Shown here one piece after another: positions 1 through 7,641 of a stretch of DNA of 64,000 bases. The stretch comes from Sutcliffiella halmapala. GTDB taxonomy: Bacteria; Bacillota; Bacilli; Bacillales; Bacillaceae_I. The stretch lies in assembly GCF_002019665.1 (NCBI RefSeq), contig NZ_KV917375.1, forward strand, positions 1,410,390 through 1,474,389, written 5' to 3'. The notes beneath the pieces are model-generated. The model was not told where the DNA came from. It was given only the letters and a program-made list of their open reading frames with translations, and made no database searches. The position numbers and the translations under genes were made by a program. Position 1 is the stretch's first letter; every line of letters starts with the position of its first letter.

Positions 1-1
1 G

Positions 2-160
2 ATTAAGGACGTAGAAGAAAACTTAGAGGGAGCTTTTCTATTATTAGAAAATAGAACAAATCAAGAAAAACCACAAGAAGAAACCTTACACATTAAACAT
101 GCAGATTCAAGAAAGTATTTCACGTCCATTTTGATTCAACAGCTACAAAGAGAAAAATAA
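2..160 (+). CDS. C-terminal end of an unidentified protein (5' truncated by the window)
   Basis: An open frame runs from base 2 to a TAA at 158-160, giving the last 52 residues of a protein whose start lies outside the window. The tail is charged, rich in Glu, Lys and Gln, and ends RKYFTSILIQQLQREK. I do not recognise the family from this fragment. No terminator follows it directly, and the next gene starts about 70 bases downstream with its own ribosome binding site, so the two may be co-transcribed. The frame is supported only by being open to the edge and by ordinary codon use. Confidence 0.55.
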   Translation: MKDVEENLEGAFLLLENRTNQEKPQEETLHIKHADSRKYFTSILIQQLQREK

Positions 161-232
161 ACAAAAACCCTCATAGATTTCTAAAAGAAAGAATAAAATC
201 ATGTAAACTGCATCGTGAAAGGAGTTTTTCTA

Positions 233-466
233 ATGGAATACCAATTAAAATGTAAAGAGAGTGCTTATCCTTGTGAAGTGACAATTGATGAGGATAACAA
301 TAGGTTTACGATTCGAAAAGCAGATTCTAGTGGTGAATTTTTTAATTCTCCTGAAGAGTTAGTGTATTGGATTTTAGAAAACTGGGATTCTAGCGATTTT
401 AATGATGAAGGTGAATTTCAAGAGATGGTCAAAGAAATTCAACTTTATTTTCCAATTAATAATTAA
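233..466 (+). CDS. small conserved-looking hypothetical protein, 77 aa
   Basis: ATG at 233 is preferred because an AAAGGAG ribosome binding site at 218-224 lies 8 bases upstream; an in-frame GTG at 215 overlaps that site and is unlikely. The product is acidic and soluble, with no signal peptide or membrane segment. It begins MEYQLKCKESAYPCEV and has an aromatic and acidic C-terminal half (EELVYWILENW). A strong rho-independent terminator follows. I do not recognise a named family. The good ribosome binding site, compact length and terminator argue that it is a real gene. Confidence 0.65.
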   Translation: MEYQLKCKESAYPCEVTIDEDNNRFTIRKADSSGEFFNSPEELVYWILENWDSSDFNDEGEFQEMVKEIQLYFPINN

Positions 467-476
467 TCGACCAATG

Positions 477-519
477 AGGTGACAGGTACTAATACTAGTA
501 TCCTGTCACCTTTTGTTCT
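477..519 (+). terminator. rho-independent terminator
   Basis: AGGTGACAGG at 477-486 pairs with CCTGTCACCT at 502-511 and is followed by a T-rich tract. It closes the transcript of the preceding 77-aa gene. Confidence 0.85.
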
Positions 520-612
520 TTTGTGTCAGAATGTTTAAAAATATAAAGTGATACTATAAGTTATAATGGATGTAGTTGATAGAATCTGATATTGCAAAAA
601 TGAGGTGAATGA

Positions 613-2223
613 ATGAAGGGTATGCTTTCTTTGCAAGAAATTATGCGACGTAGGCATTTTGATAAGGCGGAAGTAATTGCTGGTGAAAAAGGGATCCATC
701 GTTTAGTGAAGTGGGTTCATGTTGTAGAAGTCACCAAGATTGAAAAGTTGCTAAATGGTCAAGAACTTATCCTCTCGACAGGTGTTGCCTTTGGAGAGAA
801 CCCTAAAGCGTTTCGATTTTTTGTTCAACAGTTGATTAACTGTAATGCTGCTGGTTTATGTATTGAAAAGGGGAGGTACACCTCGACAATACCACAAGAA
901 ATAATGGATTTAGCAAATGAAAATCAGTTTCCTCTTATTCTGTTTTATGAAGAGGTATCTTTTGTGGAAATAACGCAAGATATTCATTCTGTATTGATTA
1001 ATCAACAATACCAGATGATCTCTGAGTTAGAAATGTATGCCCAAACCTTAAACAAAAAGCTTCTAACCATCTCCAATGAAGAAGAAATTCTTACCTACCT
1101 TCACGAACATATTGGTACGCAAATTATTTATGAAAAAGAAAATCAAGAAAGATTTTTCATTCCAAGTGTTCCCATTCATAAGCGAAAAGATTTAGTGAAC
1201 TCCCTACCTCATCATGAAGAAAAAGTAAATTACTATTTGCAACAACCCATTTTAGTGTTGGATAAGCAGTATGGTGTCATTCATCTATATTCCAAAGATC
1301 GTAATTTAAGTGAATTTGATTTGCTTATGCTAGATAGAACGATTACTGCACTTGCGCAGCACTTGTTACGAGGACTATATGTGGAGGAAAAGAGAAGATT
1401 AGAAGAAAGTGAGTGGCTGCGCAGCTGGTTAGATGGTGGGCAGTCGCTTGATTCGATTCGTGAGTTTTTAACGAGACATGATGCAATTTTTAACAAGGGT
1501 GGAGTTGTGCTCCTCTGCAAAAAAATTAGTCAAGAATCGCCTTCGCTTGATAAAACTTACTTAACCTTATTGTTTCGCTCGATTTTTGAACAACACGGAT
1601 TTTCTGTTTTTTTTACAGAAATGAAAAACACCTTAACTGTTATTCTATTAAACCGAAGAGAAGGAGGAAATTGGAAAGAAAGGCTCAAAGATGGAGTGTC
1701 GAGTTTAGTGGCTAAGCAATGTGATAAACATGGTAAGTCAGTGCTACGCTTAACCATAGGTAAATATATTCAATCATTAGAGCACTTAACCAAAAGTTAT
1801 TGGACTTCTTGGGAAGCGTTGCAAATTCAGGAACAACTCTTACAAGGGGTTTATTTATCATACTTTGAGGATTTACATATATATCGTTTGATCTCCTATA
1901 TGCAAAAGCAACATGATCTACGAGAATTTGTTATGGAATATTTAGAGCCTGTAATGGAGTACGATCAAAAACATAATGGGAAATTGCTTGAAACCCTCAA
2001 AGTTTATTTGGCATGTAATGGATCGAAAAAGGAAACGGCCAATAAGCTTTTTATTGTAAGGCAAACATTATACCACCGAATTCAGAAGTTAGAGACTTTA
2101 CTAGGTGCTGATTTCATGAATGCAGAAAAGCGTCTTGTAATTGAGTTCATGATTATGGTACATGAGTATTTACATTCAACGAGTAGTTATTTCGAGGATG
2201 AAAGTAAGTCATATAATGCATAA
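613..2223 (+). CDS. PucR-family transcriptional regulator
   Basis: A 536-aa protein with PucR-family architecture. The N-terminal ligand domain (about residues 5-130) opens with a typical LSLQEIMRRRHFDKAEVIAG stretch and contains the KWVHVVEV segment. A central region follows, and a C-terminal helix-turn-helix lies at about 455-520 (LLETLKVYLACNGSKKETA, then HRIQKLE). Family members activate genes for purine, pyrimidine or amino-acid catabolism in response to a small molecule. The two enzyme genes downstream, for a semialdehyde dehydrogenase and an aminotransferase, are its likely targets, perhaps through beta-alanine or a related intermediate (inference). GAGGTGA at 602-608 supports the ATG at 613; the in-frame ATG at 622 is an alternative. 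Confidence 0.85.
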   Translation: MKGMLSLQEIMRRRHFDKAEVIAGEKGIHRLVKWVHVVEVTKIEKLLNGQELILSTGVAFGENPKAFRFFVQQLINCNAAGLCIEKGRYTSTIPQEIMDLANENQFPLILFYEEVSFVEITQDIHSVLINQQYQMISELEMYAQTLNKKLLTISNEEEILTYLHEHIGTQIIYEKENQERFFIPSVPIHKRKDLVNSLPHHEEKVNYYLQQPILVLDKQYGVIHLYSKDRNLSEFDLLMLDRTITALAQHLLRGLYVEEKRRLEESEWLRSWLDGGQSLDSIREFLTRHDAIFNKGGVVLLCKKISQESPSLDKTYLTLLFRSIFEQHGFSVFFTEMKNTLTVILLNRREGGNWKERLKDGVSSLVAKQCDKHGKSVLRLTIGKYIQSLEHLTKSYWTSWEALQIQEQLLQGVYLSYFEDLHIYRLISYMQKQHDLREFVMEYLEPVMEYDQKHNGKLLETLKVYLACNGSKKETANKLFIVRQTLYHRIQKLETLLGADFMNAEKRLVIEFMIMVHEYLHSTSSYFEDESKSYNA

Positions 2224-2228
2224 AGAGG

Positions 2229-2285
2229 AGAAACCAGCTACTTTTCCTAGTTGTAGGGATAAGGGGTGAGGTTTCTTTTTTTTTG
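2229..2285 (+). terminator. probable terminator after the pucR-family gene
   Basis: AGAAACC and GGTTTCT arms enclose a partly paired loop, and the second arm runs into a long T tract (2276-2284). The large loop makes this less certain than the other terminators here. Confidence 0.5.
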
Positions 2286-2444
2286 TATCTGAGCGGGGTA
2301 TTTGAAATTCTATTTAATGGACTAATCAAAATGTGGAGGGCAGAGTTCAATAGGTTTTACACTTTGTCTAATGAAAGCCTTTCTATTTTGTCGGATAATA
2401 GGCATAAGTTCTAAATATTCCAATAATTATATAGGAGGTATCGC

Positions 2445-3911
2445 ATGACAATTACGTCAAAAGAGACAATTGTGTTGCAAAATTATATAAATGGAAAATG
2501 GGTTAATTCGAAAGGGTCAGAATTAGTGGATGTCATTAATCCTGCAACAAATGAATGCCTAGCAAAGGTTCCTATTTCAAGAAATGAGGATGTAGAAGAG
2601 GCAGTTAAAGCTGCAAAGGTAGCATTTCAAGTGTGGAAAAACACGCCTGTACCTAAGCGTGCACGCATTATGTATGCCTATCATCACCTTTTATCAGAGA
2701 ACCATGATGAACTTGCGAAGTTGATTGTGTTGGAGAATGGTAAAGCCTATAAAGAAGCTTACGGAGAAGTGCAACGTGGTTTAGAGTGCGTGGAATTTGC
2801 AGCAGCGACGCCAACGCTGATCATGGGTGAAACTCTGTCAAATATTGCAGAAGAAATTGATTCTAGTATGTATCGTTATCCATTAGGTGTAGTTGGAGGA
2901 ATTACACCATTTAACTTCCCTATGATGGTACCGTTATGGATGTTTCCGCTTGCCGTAGCTTGTGGCAATACATTTGTGCTAAAGCCATCTGAGAGAACAC
3001 CTCTATTGGCCAATCGTCTTGCTGACCTTTTTTCACAAGCAGGAGCACCAGATGGCGTTTTAAATATTGTTCATGGAGCACATGATGTGGTAAATGGTTT
3101 ATTGGATCACGATGATGTTAAAGCGATATCGTTTGTAGGTTCTCAGCCAGTAGCGAAATATGTGTATGAAAGGTCTGCGGCTAAAGGGAAACGAGTACAG
3201 GCATTATCAGGAGCGAAGAATCATCATGTTGTTATGCCAGATTGTGATATAGAAAAAGCGGCACAACACATCTTAACCTCTGCTTTTGGAAGTGCAGGCC
3301 AACGTTGTATGGCTTGTAGTGCTGTAGTAGTTGTAGGGAATAATGAGAAGTTTATAGAAGAATTGAGATTGAAAGCAGATACGTTATCGATCGGAAATGG
3401 GATGGATGAAGAGGTCCTTCTTACTCCAGTCATTCGTGAGAGTCACCGAGAAAAAGTGCTAGGGTATATCAAACAAGGAGTTGTGGAAGGTGCTTCACTT
3501 ATTCGAGATGGAAGAAAAGAAATGGAGGAAATGACAGAAGGTAATTTCTTAGGACCAACGATTTTTGATCATGTAACACCAGAAATGACAATTGCCAAAG
3601 AAGAAATTTTTGCTCCTGTTTTAAGCCTATTACGTGCTAAGGATTTAGAAGAGGCGCTAGAACATATTGAAAAATCTCGCTTTGGAAATGGAGCTACAAT
3701 CTACACAAAGGATGCTAAAGCAGTTAGACAGTTCAGAGAAGAGGCAGATGCAGGAATGATTGGAGTTAATGTAGGTGTTCCTGCAACGATGGCATTCTTC
3801 CCATTTTCGGGCTGGAAGGACTCCTTCTATGGGGACCTGCACGTCAATGGCAAAGATGGACTTAACTTTTACACTCGCAAAAAAATGATTACCTCTAGAT
3901 TTGACTTTTGA
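2445..3911 (+). CDS. mmsA: CoA-acylating methylmalonate/malonate semialdehyde dehydrogenase
   Basis: A 488-aa aldehyde dehydrogenase of the MmsA/IolA type, a cytoplasmic enzyme that oxidises malonate or methylmalonate semialdehyde with NAD and CoA to acetyl-CoA or propionyl-CoA plus CO2. Visible marks are the ITPFNFPMMVPLW cofactor segment, the GAKNHHVVMPD motif specific to this subfamily, and the catalytic Cys288 in GSAGQRCMA. Length is normal for the family. It sits between a PucR-type regulator and a class III aminotransferase, a set that fits conversion of beta-alanine or a similar omega-amino acid to malonate semialdehyde and then acetyl-CoA. An AGGAGG site precedes the ATG. No inositol genes are nearby, so a role in inositol breakdown is less likely than for B. 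subtilis iolA. Confidence 0.88.
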   Translation: MTITSKETIVLQNYINGKWVNSKGSELVDVINPATNECLAKVPISRNEDVEEAVKAAKVAFQVWKNTPVPKRARIMYAYHHLLSENHDELAKLIVLENGKAYKEAYGEVQRGLECVEFAAATPTLIMGETLSNIAEEIDSSMYRYPLGVVGGITPFNFPMMVPLWMFPLAVACGNTFVLKPSERTPLLANRLADLFSQAGAPDGVLNIVHGAHDVVNGLLDHDDVKAISFVGSQPVAKYVYERSAAKGKRVQALSGAKNHHVVMPDCDIEKAAQHILTSAFGSAGQRCMACSAVVVVGNNEKFIEELRLKADTLSIGNGMDEEVLLTPVIRESHREKVLGYIKQGVVEGASLIRDGRKEMEEMTEGNFLGPTIFDHVTPEMTIAKEEIFAPVLSLLRAKDLEEALEHIEKSRFGNGATIYTKDAKAVRQFREEADAGMIGVNVGVPATMAFFPFSGWKDSFYGDLHVNGKDGLNFYTRKKMITSRFDF

Positions 3912-3965
3912 TTGTGTTCACAAAAAAGTAAAATGGGGTCTGGCCCCTAAAAGGGTGGGATAGCG

Positions 3966-5324
3966 ATGGTTAAAATCGATCAGACACAAGGGCAGGATTT
4001 ACTAACGAAGGATGAACGCTTTGTGTGGCATTCTATGAAGCCTTTTAGTCCGCAGGGGACGATGGTGGTAAAGGAGGCAAAGGGTGCTTGGGTAACAGAT
4101 ATTGATGGGAAGCGGTACCTAGATGGGATGTCGGGGCTTTGGTGTGTAAATGTTGGATATGGGAGAACAGAACTTGCAGAGGCAGCCTATGAGCAATTAA
4201 AAGAGCTCGCTTATTTTCCGTTAACACAAAGTCATGTTCCTGCTATTAAGCTTGCGGAGAAGTTGAATGAATGGCTAAACGATGAATATGTGATTTTCTT
4301 TTCCAATAGTGGTTCAGAAGCAAATGAAACGGCTTTTAAAATTGCACGTCAATACCATTTACAACGAGGAGAACAGAGTAGGTACAAAATTGTCTCAAGG
4401 TATCGCTCTTATCATGGAAATACAATGGGAGCACTTGCTGCAACGGGTCAAGCACAACGGAAATTTAAATATGAACCACTTGCCCCTGGTTTTGTTCATG
4501 TTGCTCCTCCTGATACTTATCGAATGGAGGAAGAGCTCTCAACAGAACCAAGTAAGCTTCGTAGTGTGAAGGATGTAGATCAACTGATGACATGGGAGCT
4601 TAGTGAAACAGTTGCAGCAATGATTATGGAGCCAATCATTACCGGTGGAGGTATTTTAACGCCACCAGATGGATATATGTCTGCCGTAGCAGAAGTGTGT
4701 AAAAAGCACGGAGCTTTATTAATTGTAGATGAAGTAATTTGTGGGTTTGGCCGTACAGGAAAACCGTTTGGCTTTATGAATTACAATGTGAAACCAGATA
4801 TTATTACGATGGCAAAAGGAATCACTAGCGCTTATCTTCCTTTATCCGCGACAGCAGTGAAAAAAGAGATATACGAAGAATTTAAAGGTTCGGAGGAATA
4901 CGATTATTTACGTCATGTTAATACTTTTGGGGGAAGTCCGGCTTCGTGTGCACTTGCACTAAAAAACCTAGAAATTATGGAAAACGAAGGGCTTATCGAG
5001 CGTTCGGCAGAAAAAGGTACAGTATTGCTTAGTGAACTGAAATCCCGACTTTCGACACATCCACTAGTAGGAGACGTTCGTGGGAAGGGGCTTCTTGTAG
5101 GTATCGAGCTAGTTTCAAACAAGGATACTAAGGAACCTATTGCTATGGACAAAATTAATAGTGTAATTGCCAATTGCAAACAAAATGGGCTCATTATTGG
5201 AAAAAATGGAGCAACAGTTGCTGGCTACAATAACGTCCTTACATTAGCACCGCCACTTACTATTACAGATGAGGATTTGCAGTTTATGATTAAAACTGTC
5301 TCTGAAGCCATCCATGCTATTTAG
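3966..5324 (+). CDS. class III aminotransferase, probably omega-amino acid (beta-alanine):pyruvate type
   Basis: A 452-aa PLP-dependent class III aminotransferase. Visible marks are YLDGMSGLWCVNVGYG near the N-terminus, the FSNSGSEANETAFKIAR phosphate-binding segment, YHGNTMGALAATG, the VDEVICGFGRTG motif with the PLP-ring Asp, and the Schiff-base Lys in MAKGITSAYLP. Length and motifs fit beta-alanine or omega-amino acid:pyruvate transaminases. Its position 54 bases after the semialdehyde dehydrogenase supports this: the aminotransferase would make the semialdehyde that MmsA consumes. The exact amino donor (beta-alanine, beta-aminoisobutyrate or another amine) cannot be read from sequence alone. 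A terminator follows at 5367. Confidence 0.85.
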   Translation: MVKIDQTQGQDLLTKDERFVWHSMKPFSPQGTMVVKEAKGAWVTDIDGKRYLDGMSGLWCVNVGYGRTELAEAAYEQLKELAYFPLTQSHVPAIKLAEKLNEWLNDEYVIFFSNSGSEANETAFKIARQYHLQRGEQSRYKIVSRYRSYHGNTMGALAATGQAQRKFKYEPLAPGFVHVAPPDTYRMEEELSTEPSKLRSVKDVDQLMTWELSETVAAMIMEPIITGGGILTPPDGYMSAVAEVCKKHGALLIVDEVICGFGRTGKPFGFMNYNVKPDIITMAKGITSAYLPLSATAVKKEIYEEFKGSEEYDYLRHVNTFGGSPASCALALKNLEIMENEGLIERSAEKGTVLLSELKSRLSTHPLVGDVRGKGLLVGIELVSNKDTKEPIAMDKINSVIANCKQNGLIIGKNGATVAGYNNVLTLAPPLTITDEDLQFMIKTVSEAIHAI

Positions 5325-5366
5325 TAAGGGTTATAATCTTTAATAATTTGTAAATAGAACACCAAG

Positions 5367-5399
5367 ACGCTCAGATATTTCTCTCTGAGCGTTAATTTT
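5367..5399 (+). terminator. rho-independent terminator
   Basis: ACGCTCAGA at 5367-5375 pairs with TCTGAGCGT at 5384-5392, followed by TAATTTT. It ends the pucR-mmsA-aminotransferase region. Confidence 0.8.
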
Positions 5400-5415
5400 C
5401 GTAATTAATCATTAG

Positions 5416-5592
5416 TCGTCTCTGCCCTGAAAATAGAATGTCGCCTTTAAACACCCTATAGATTTCCGTGCCAGGTGTTCGCTTTCCGCGGGGCGCTTGT
5501 GGAGCCTCCTCGGCTTTGCCTGCGGGGTCTCCACAAAGCGCTACTTCCCGCAGGAGTCTCACACCTTGCACTCCAATCTACAGGGGAGACGA
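5416..5592. repeat. palindromic intergenic repeat, family A, copy 1
   Basis: This GC-rich element is in the opposite orientation to the other family A copies. Its core carries the shared CTTTCCGCGG, GGAGCCTCCTCGGCTTTGCC and TGCGGGGTCTCC blocks. The inner arms are CCCTATAGATT (5454-5464) and AATCTACAGGG (5575-5585) instead of the usual GTTGATT/AATCAAC, so pairing is kept with different bases. Outer flanks TCGTCTCTGCCCTG (5416-5429) and CAGGGGAGACGA (5581-5592) also pair. Together with the terminator at 5367 it fills the 330-base gap after the aminotransferase gene. Confidence 0.75.
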
Positions 5593-5654
5593 GTCAAACA
5601 TGTCGTATATCTAACATAATGGATCTAGGGGTAAACACCGACATTTAACTGAGC

Positions 5655-5876
5655 CTATGATAAAAAAATAGCTAGTAGCCCGAATGTGTATGCGATAATT
5701 ATGAAAAAAATGCCCTTTGAGTACTTTTTAGTCCATTTTTGAACAAACCGTTTTGATAAAGTCCTATCATCGTGGATGGAAGTCTTAAATTCTTTCCTGA
5801 ATTTTAACAGTTGAAAGTTTAAATACAAAATCATGCTTAAGGAGATTAATGATAAAGCCATTTTTAGCCAATACAT
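5655..5876 (-). CDS. small two-helix membrane protein, unknown function
   Basis: A minus-strand ORF. The 73-aa form starting MYWLKMALSLISLSMILYL is preferred because an AGAGG lies upstream; a longer frame up to 5939 has no clear ribosome binding site. Two hydrophobic segments (about residues 3-19 and 54-72) flank a basic, charged middle (FRKEFKTSIHDDRTL), suggesting a small helical hairpin in the membrane. I do not recognise a family. It lies convergent to the aminotransferase gene and divergent from the AI-2E transporter. Confidence 0.55.
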   Translation of the reverse strand: MYWLKMALSLISLSMILYLNFQLLKFRKEFKTSIHDDRTLSKRFVQKWTKKYSKGIFFIIIAYTFGLLAIFLS

Positions 5877-6073
5877 AACAAGGCCATCCTCTCGTACATA
5901 CATGTTTTTCGGTTGAAAACTATTCCTAAACGGGGTCATAGCACTTTTACTCTATAAAATATGTTATCAGATTTGTAATTTTTGTTCTACTAGTAAATGG
6001 AAAAATGTCAGTGTGATATAACCGTATAATTATTGGAAATTAAATAGACAATAACGAGTAGGAGGCGTTTCGC

Positions 6074-7132
6074 TTGAAAAATCAGTGGAAATGGCTTTTA
6101 CGCCTAGGTACACTTCTACTCGTAATGATTATCTTATATGTATTTATGCAACTAAGACCATTTTGGGCACCGATTTTAAAGGTTGTAATAACGGTTAGTA
6201 TCCCTTTTTTTATCAGTATTTTTATTACTTATCTTCTGCATCCATTTGTAGAACACACCCATAATAGAGGTTTACCACGACCCTTCGCAATTCTTATCAT
6301 CTATTTGTTGTTTTTTGGTGGAATTGGCTTGGTTGGATATAAAGGAATTCCGGTTATCATTGATCAGCTTTGGGAACTATCGGATAACTTTCCACGACTC
6401 GCAAAAACGTATAGTGATTGGATTAAACAAATACATATCAGTACCTCAAGTTGGCCAGATGGCATTCATGACAGGGTAGATAAAACTTTTGCCGAATTTG
6501 AAGAGATGCTTTCGAATCTACTCGTAAAAGTAATAAATGGCTTAAAAGGAATACTTAACTCTATTTTTATTTTAATTGTAATTCCTTTTATCGTGTTTTA
6601 TCTACTTAAAGATTATGATCAAGTAAAAAAAACAGTTTGGTATGTAACACCTAGAAAATGGCGAAAACCAGGTATGGCATTTTTAAATGATGTGGATAAG
6701 TCATTAGGTAGCTATATTCGTGGGCAATTAACAGTTTGTCTCGTTATTGGTTTGTTGGCTACTATCAGTTTATGGTTGACAGGGATGAAGTATCCTTTAG
6801 TACTTGGGGTTATAATTGCGATTACAAATATTATTCCATACTTTGGCCCGATAATTGGAGCATTCCCAGCAGTCATTATTGCAGCAACCATGTCAGTCAA
6901 AATGGTGTTTATTGTGATTCTTATCATCTTTGGTTTACAGTTTGTTGAGGGGAATATACTCTCGCCGTTAATTGTCGGAAAAAGTTTGCACATACATCCA
7001 GTTCTTATCATTTTGGCCTTGATCATCGGTGGCGAAATTGCTGGGGTGATTGGATTGATTTTGGCAGTTCCTATTTTTGCAGTATTGAAGGTGACGATTA
7101 CTCATATAAGTAATCATTTTATCAAGCATTGA
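6074..7132 (+). CDS. yrrI: AI-2E family transporter (YrrI-like)
   Basis: A 352-aa polytopic membrane protein of the AI-2E transporter family (PF01594). It has an N-terminal pair of hydrophobic segments, a soluble-looking stretch at about 110-170, then several C-terminal helices, including the conserved IIPYFGPIIGAFPA segment and the VGKSLHIHPVLIILALIIGGEIAG motif. TTG at 6074 is chosen as start because AGGAGG at 6060-6065 lies 8 bases upstream. In B. subtilis the orthologue yrrI also precedes alaS. The true substrate is unknown; members include Na+/H+ antiporters and AI-2 exporters. Its TGA stop overlaps the -35 box of the alaS promoter. Confidence 0.85.
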   Translation: MKNQWKWLLRLGTLLLVMIILYVFMQLRPFWAPILKVVITVSIPFFISIFITYLLHPFVEHTHNRGLPRPFAILIIYLLFFGGIGLVGYKGIPVIIDQLWELSDNFPRLAKTYSDWIKQIHISTSSWPDGIHDRVDKTFAEFEEMLSNLLVKVINGLKGILNSIFILIVIPFIVFYLLKDYDQVKKTVWYVTPRKWRKPGMAFLNDVDKSLGSYIRGQLTVCLVIGLLATISLWLTGMKYPLVLGVIIAITNIIPYFGPIIGAFPAVIIAATMSVKMVFIVILIIFGLQFVEGNILSPLIVGKSLHIHPVLIILALIIGGEIAGVIGLILAVPIFAVLKVTITHISNHFIKH

Positions 7133-7158
7133 CAAACAGGGAGGCTGTTGCATATAAT
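7129..7158 (+). promoter_or_regulatory. sigma-A promoter of the alaS T-box transcript
   Basis: TTGACA at 7129-7134 and TATAAT at 7153-7158 are separated by 18 bases. The -35 box includes the stop codon of the upstream transporter gene. Confidence 0.8.
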
Positions 7159-7164
7159 CTTTAC

Positions 7165-7427
7165 AAATACATATCTCAATTCAAAGAAGGATCGAGTATG
7201 TTACAGCCCATCCTAAAGTAGGTTAAACCCTCGCTTGCAGAGAAGAATTCCTTGGCTGAAAGAATTCTAGGATGAAGAGTAACAGAACGCTAATCTAGAG
7301 TGCAGAGTAAAATCCTGCCGGCATGCACCGTTAAAGCATCTGAGAGATGGTAGAAGATAATTCTGCCATAATCAGGGTGGTACCGCGAGTTAACTCTCGT
7401 CCCTGTTTTTGGGGACGGGAGTTTTTT
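7165..7427 (+). promoter_or_regulatory. T-box riboswitch leader, alanine-specific
   Basis: The canonical T-box sequence AGGGTGGTACCGCG lies at 7374-7387. It is followed by a terminator hairpin (AACTCTCGTCCC with GGGGACGGGAGTT, then T6, 7391-7427), and a long Stem I region lies upstream. GTTAC at about 7200-7204 pairs with GTAAC near 7279. The following loop reads GAACGCTAA, so GCT (7289-7291) is the probable alanine specifier codon. Uncharged tRNA-Ala should stabilise the antiterminator and allow transcription of alaS. The specifier assignment rests on my reading of the fold. Confidence 0.92.
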
Positions 7428-7440
7428 GTTTTTTTATTAA

Positions 7441-7618
7441 AAGGTTCTGATGATATTTGACTATGCTAAGCTGTTGATTGGAGCGAAAGTCGTAGACTCC
7501 TGCGGGAGAAGCGGTGTAAGGGAGACCCCGCAGGCGTTAGCCGAGGAGGCTCCCTCCATACCCGCCCGCGGAAAGCGGAGACTTTCGCGGAAATCAACAG
7601 CGGTGTTTAACAGAACTT
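7441..7618. repeat. palindromic intergenic repeat, family A, copy 2 (in the alaS leader)
   Basis: Inner arms CTGTTGATT (7471-7479) and AATCAACAG (7592-7600) bound a GC-rich core with ACTCCTGCGGGAGAAG, GAGACCCCGCAGGCG and GCCGAGGAGGCTCC blocks. Outer arms AAGGTTCTG (7441-7449) and CAGAACTT (7611-7618) are also inverted. It lies wholly between the T-box terminator and the alaS ribosome binding site, so it is transcribed only when the T-box reads through. Confidence 0.8.
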
Positions 7619-7641
7619 ATTAAAAAAGGAGGAAAATTTCA

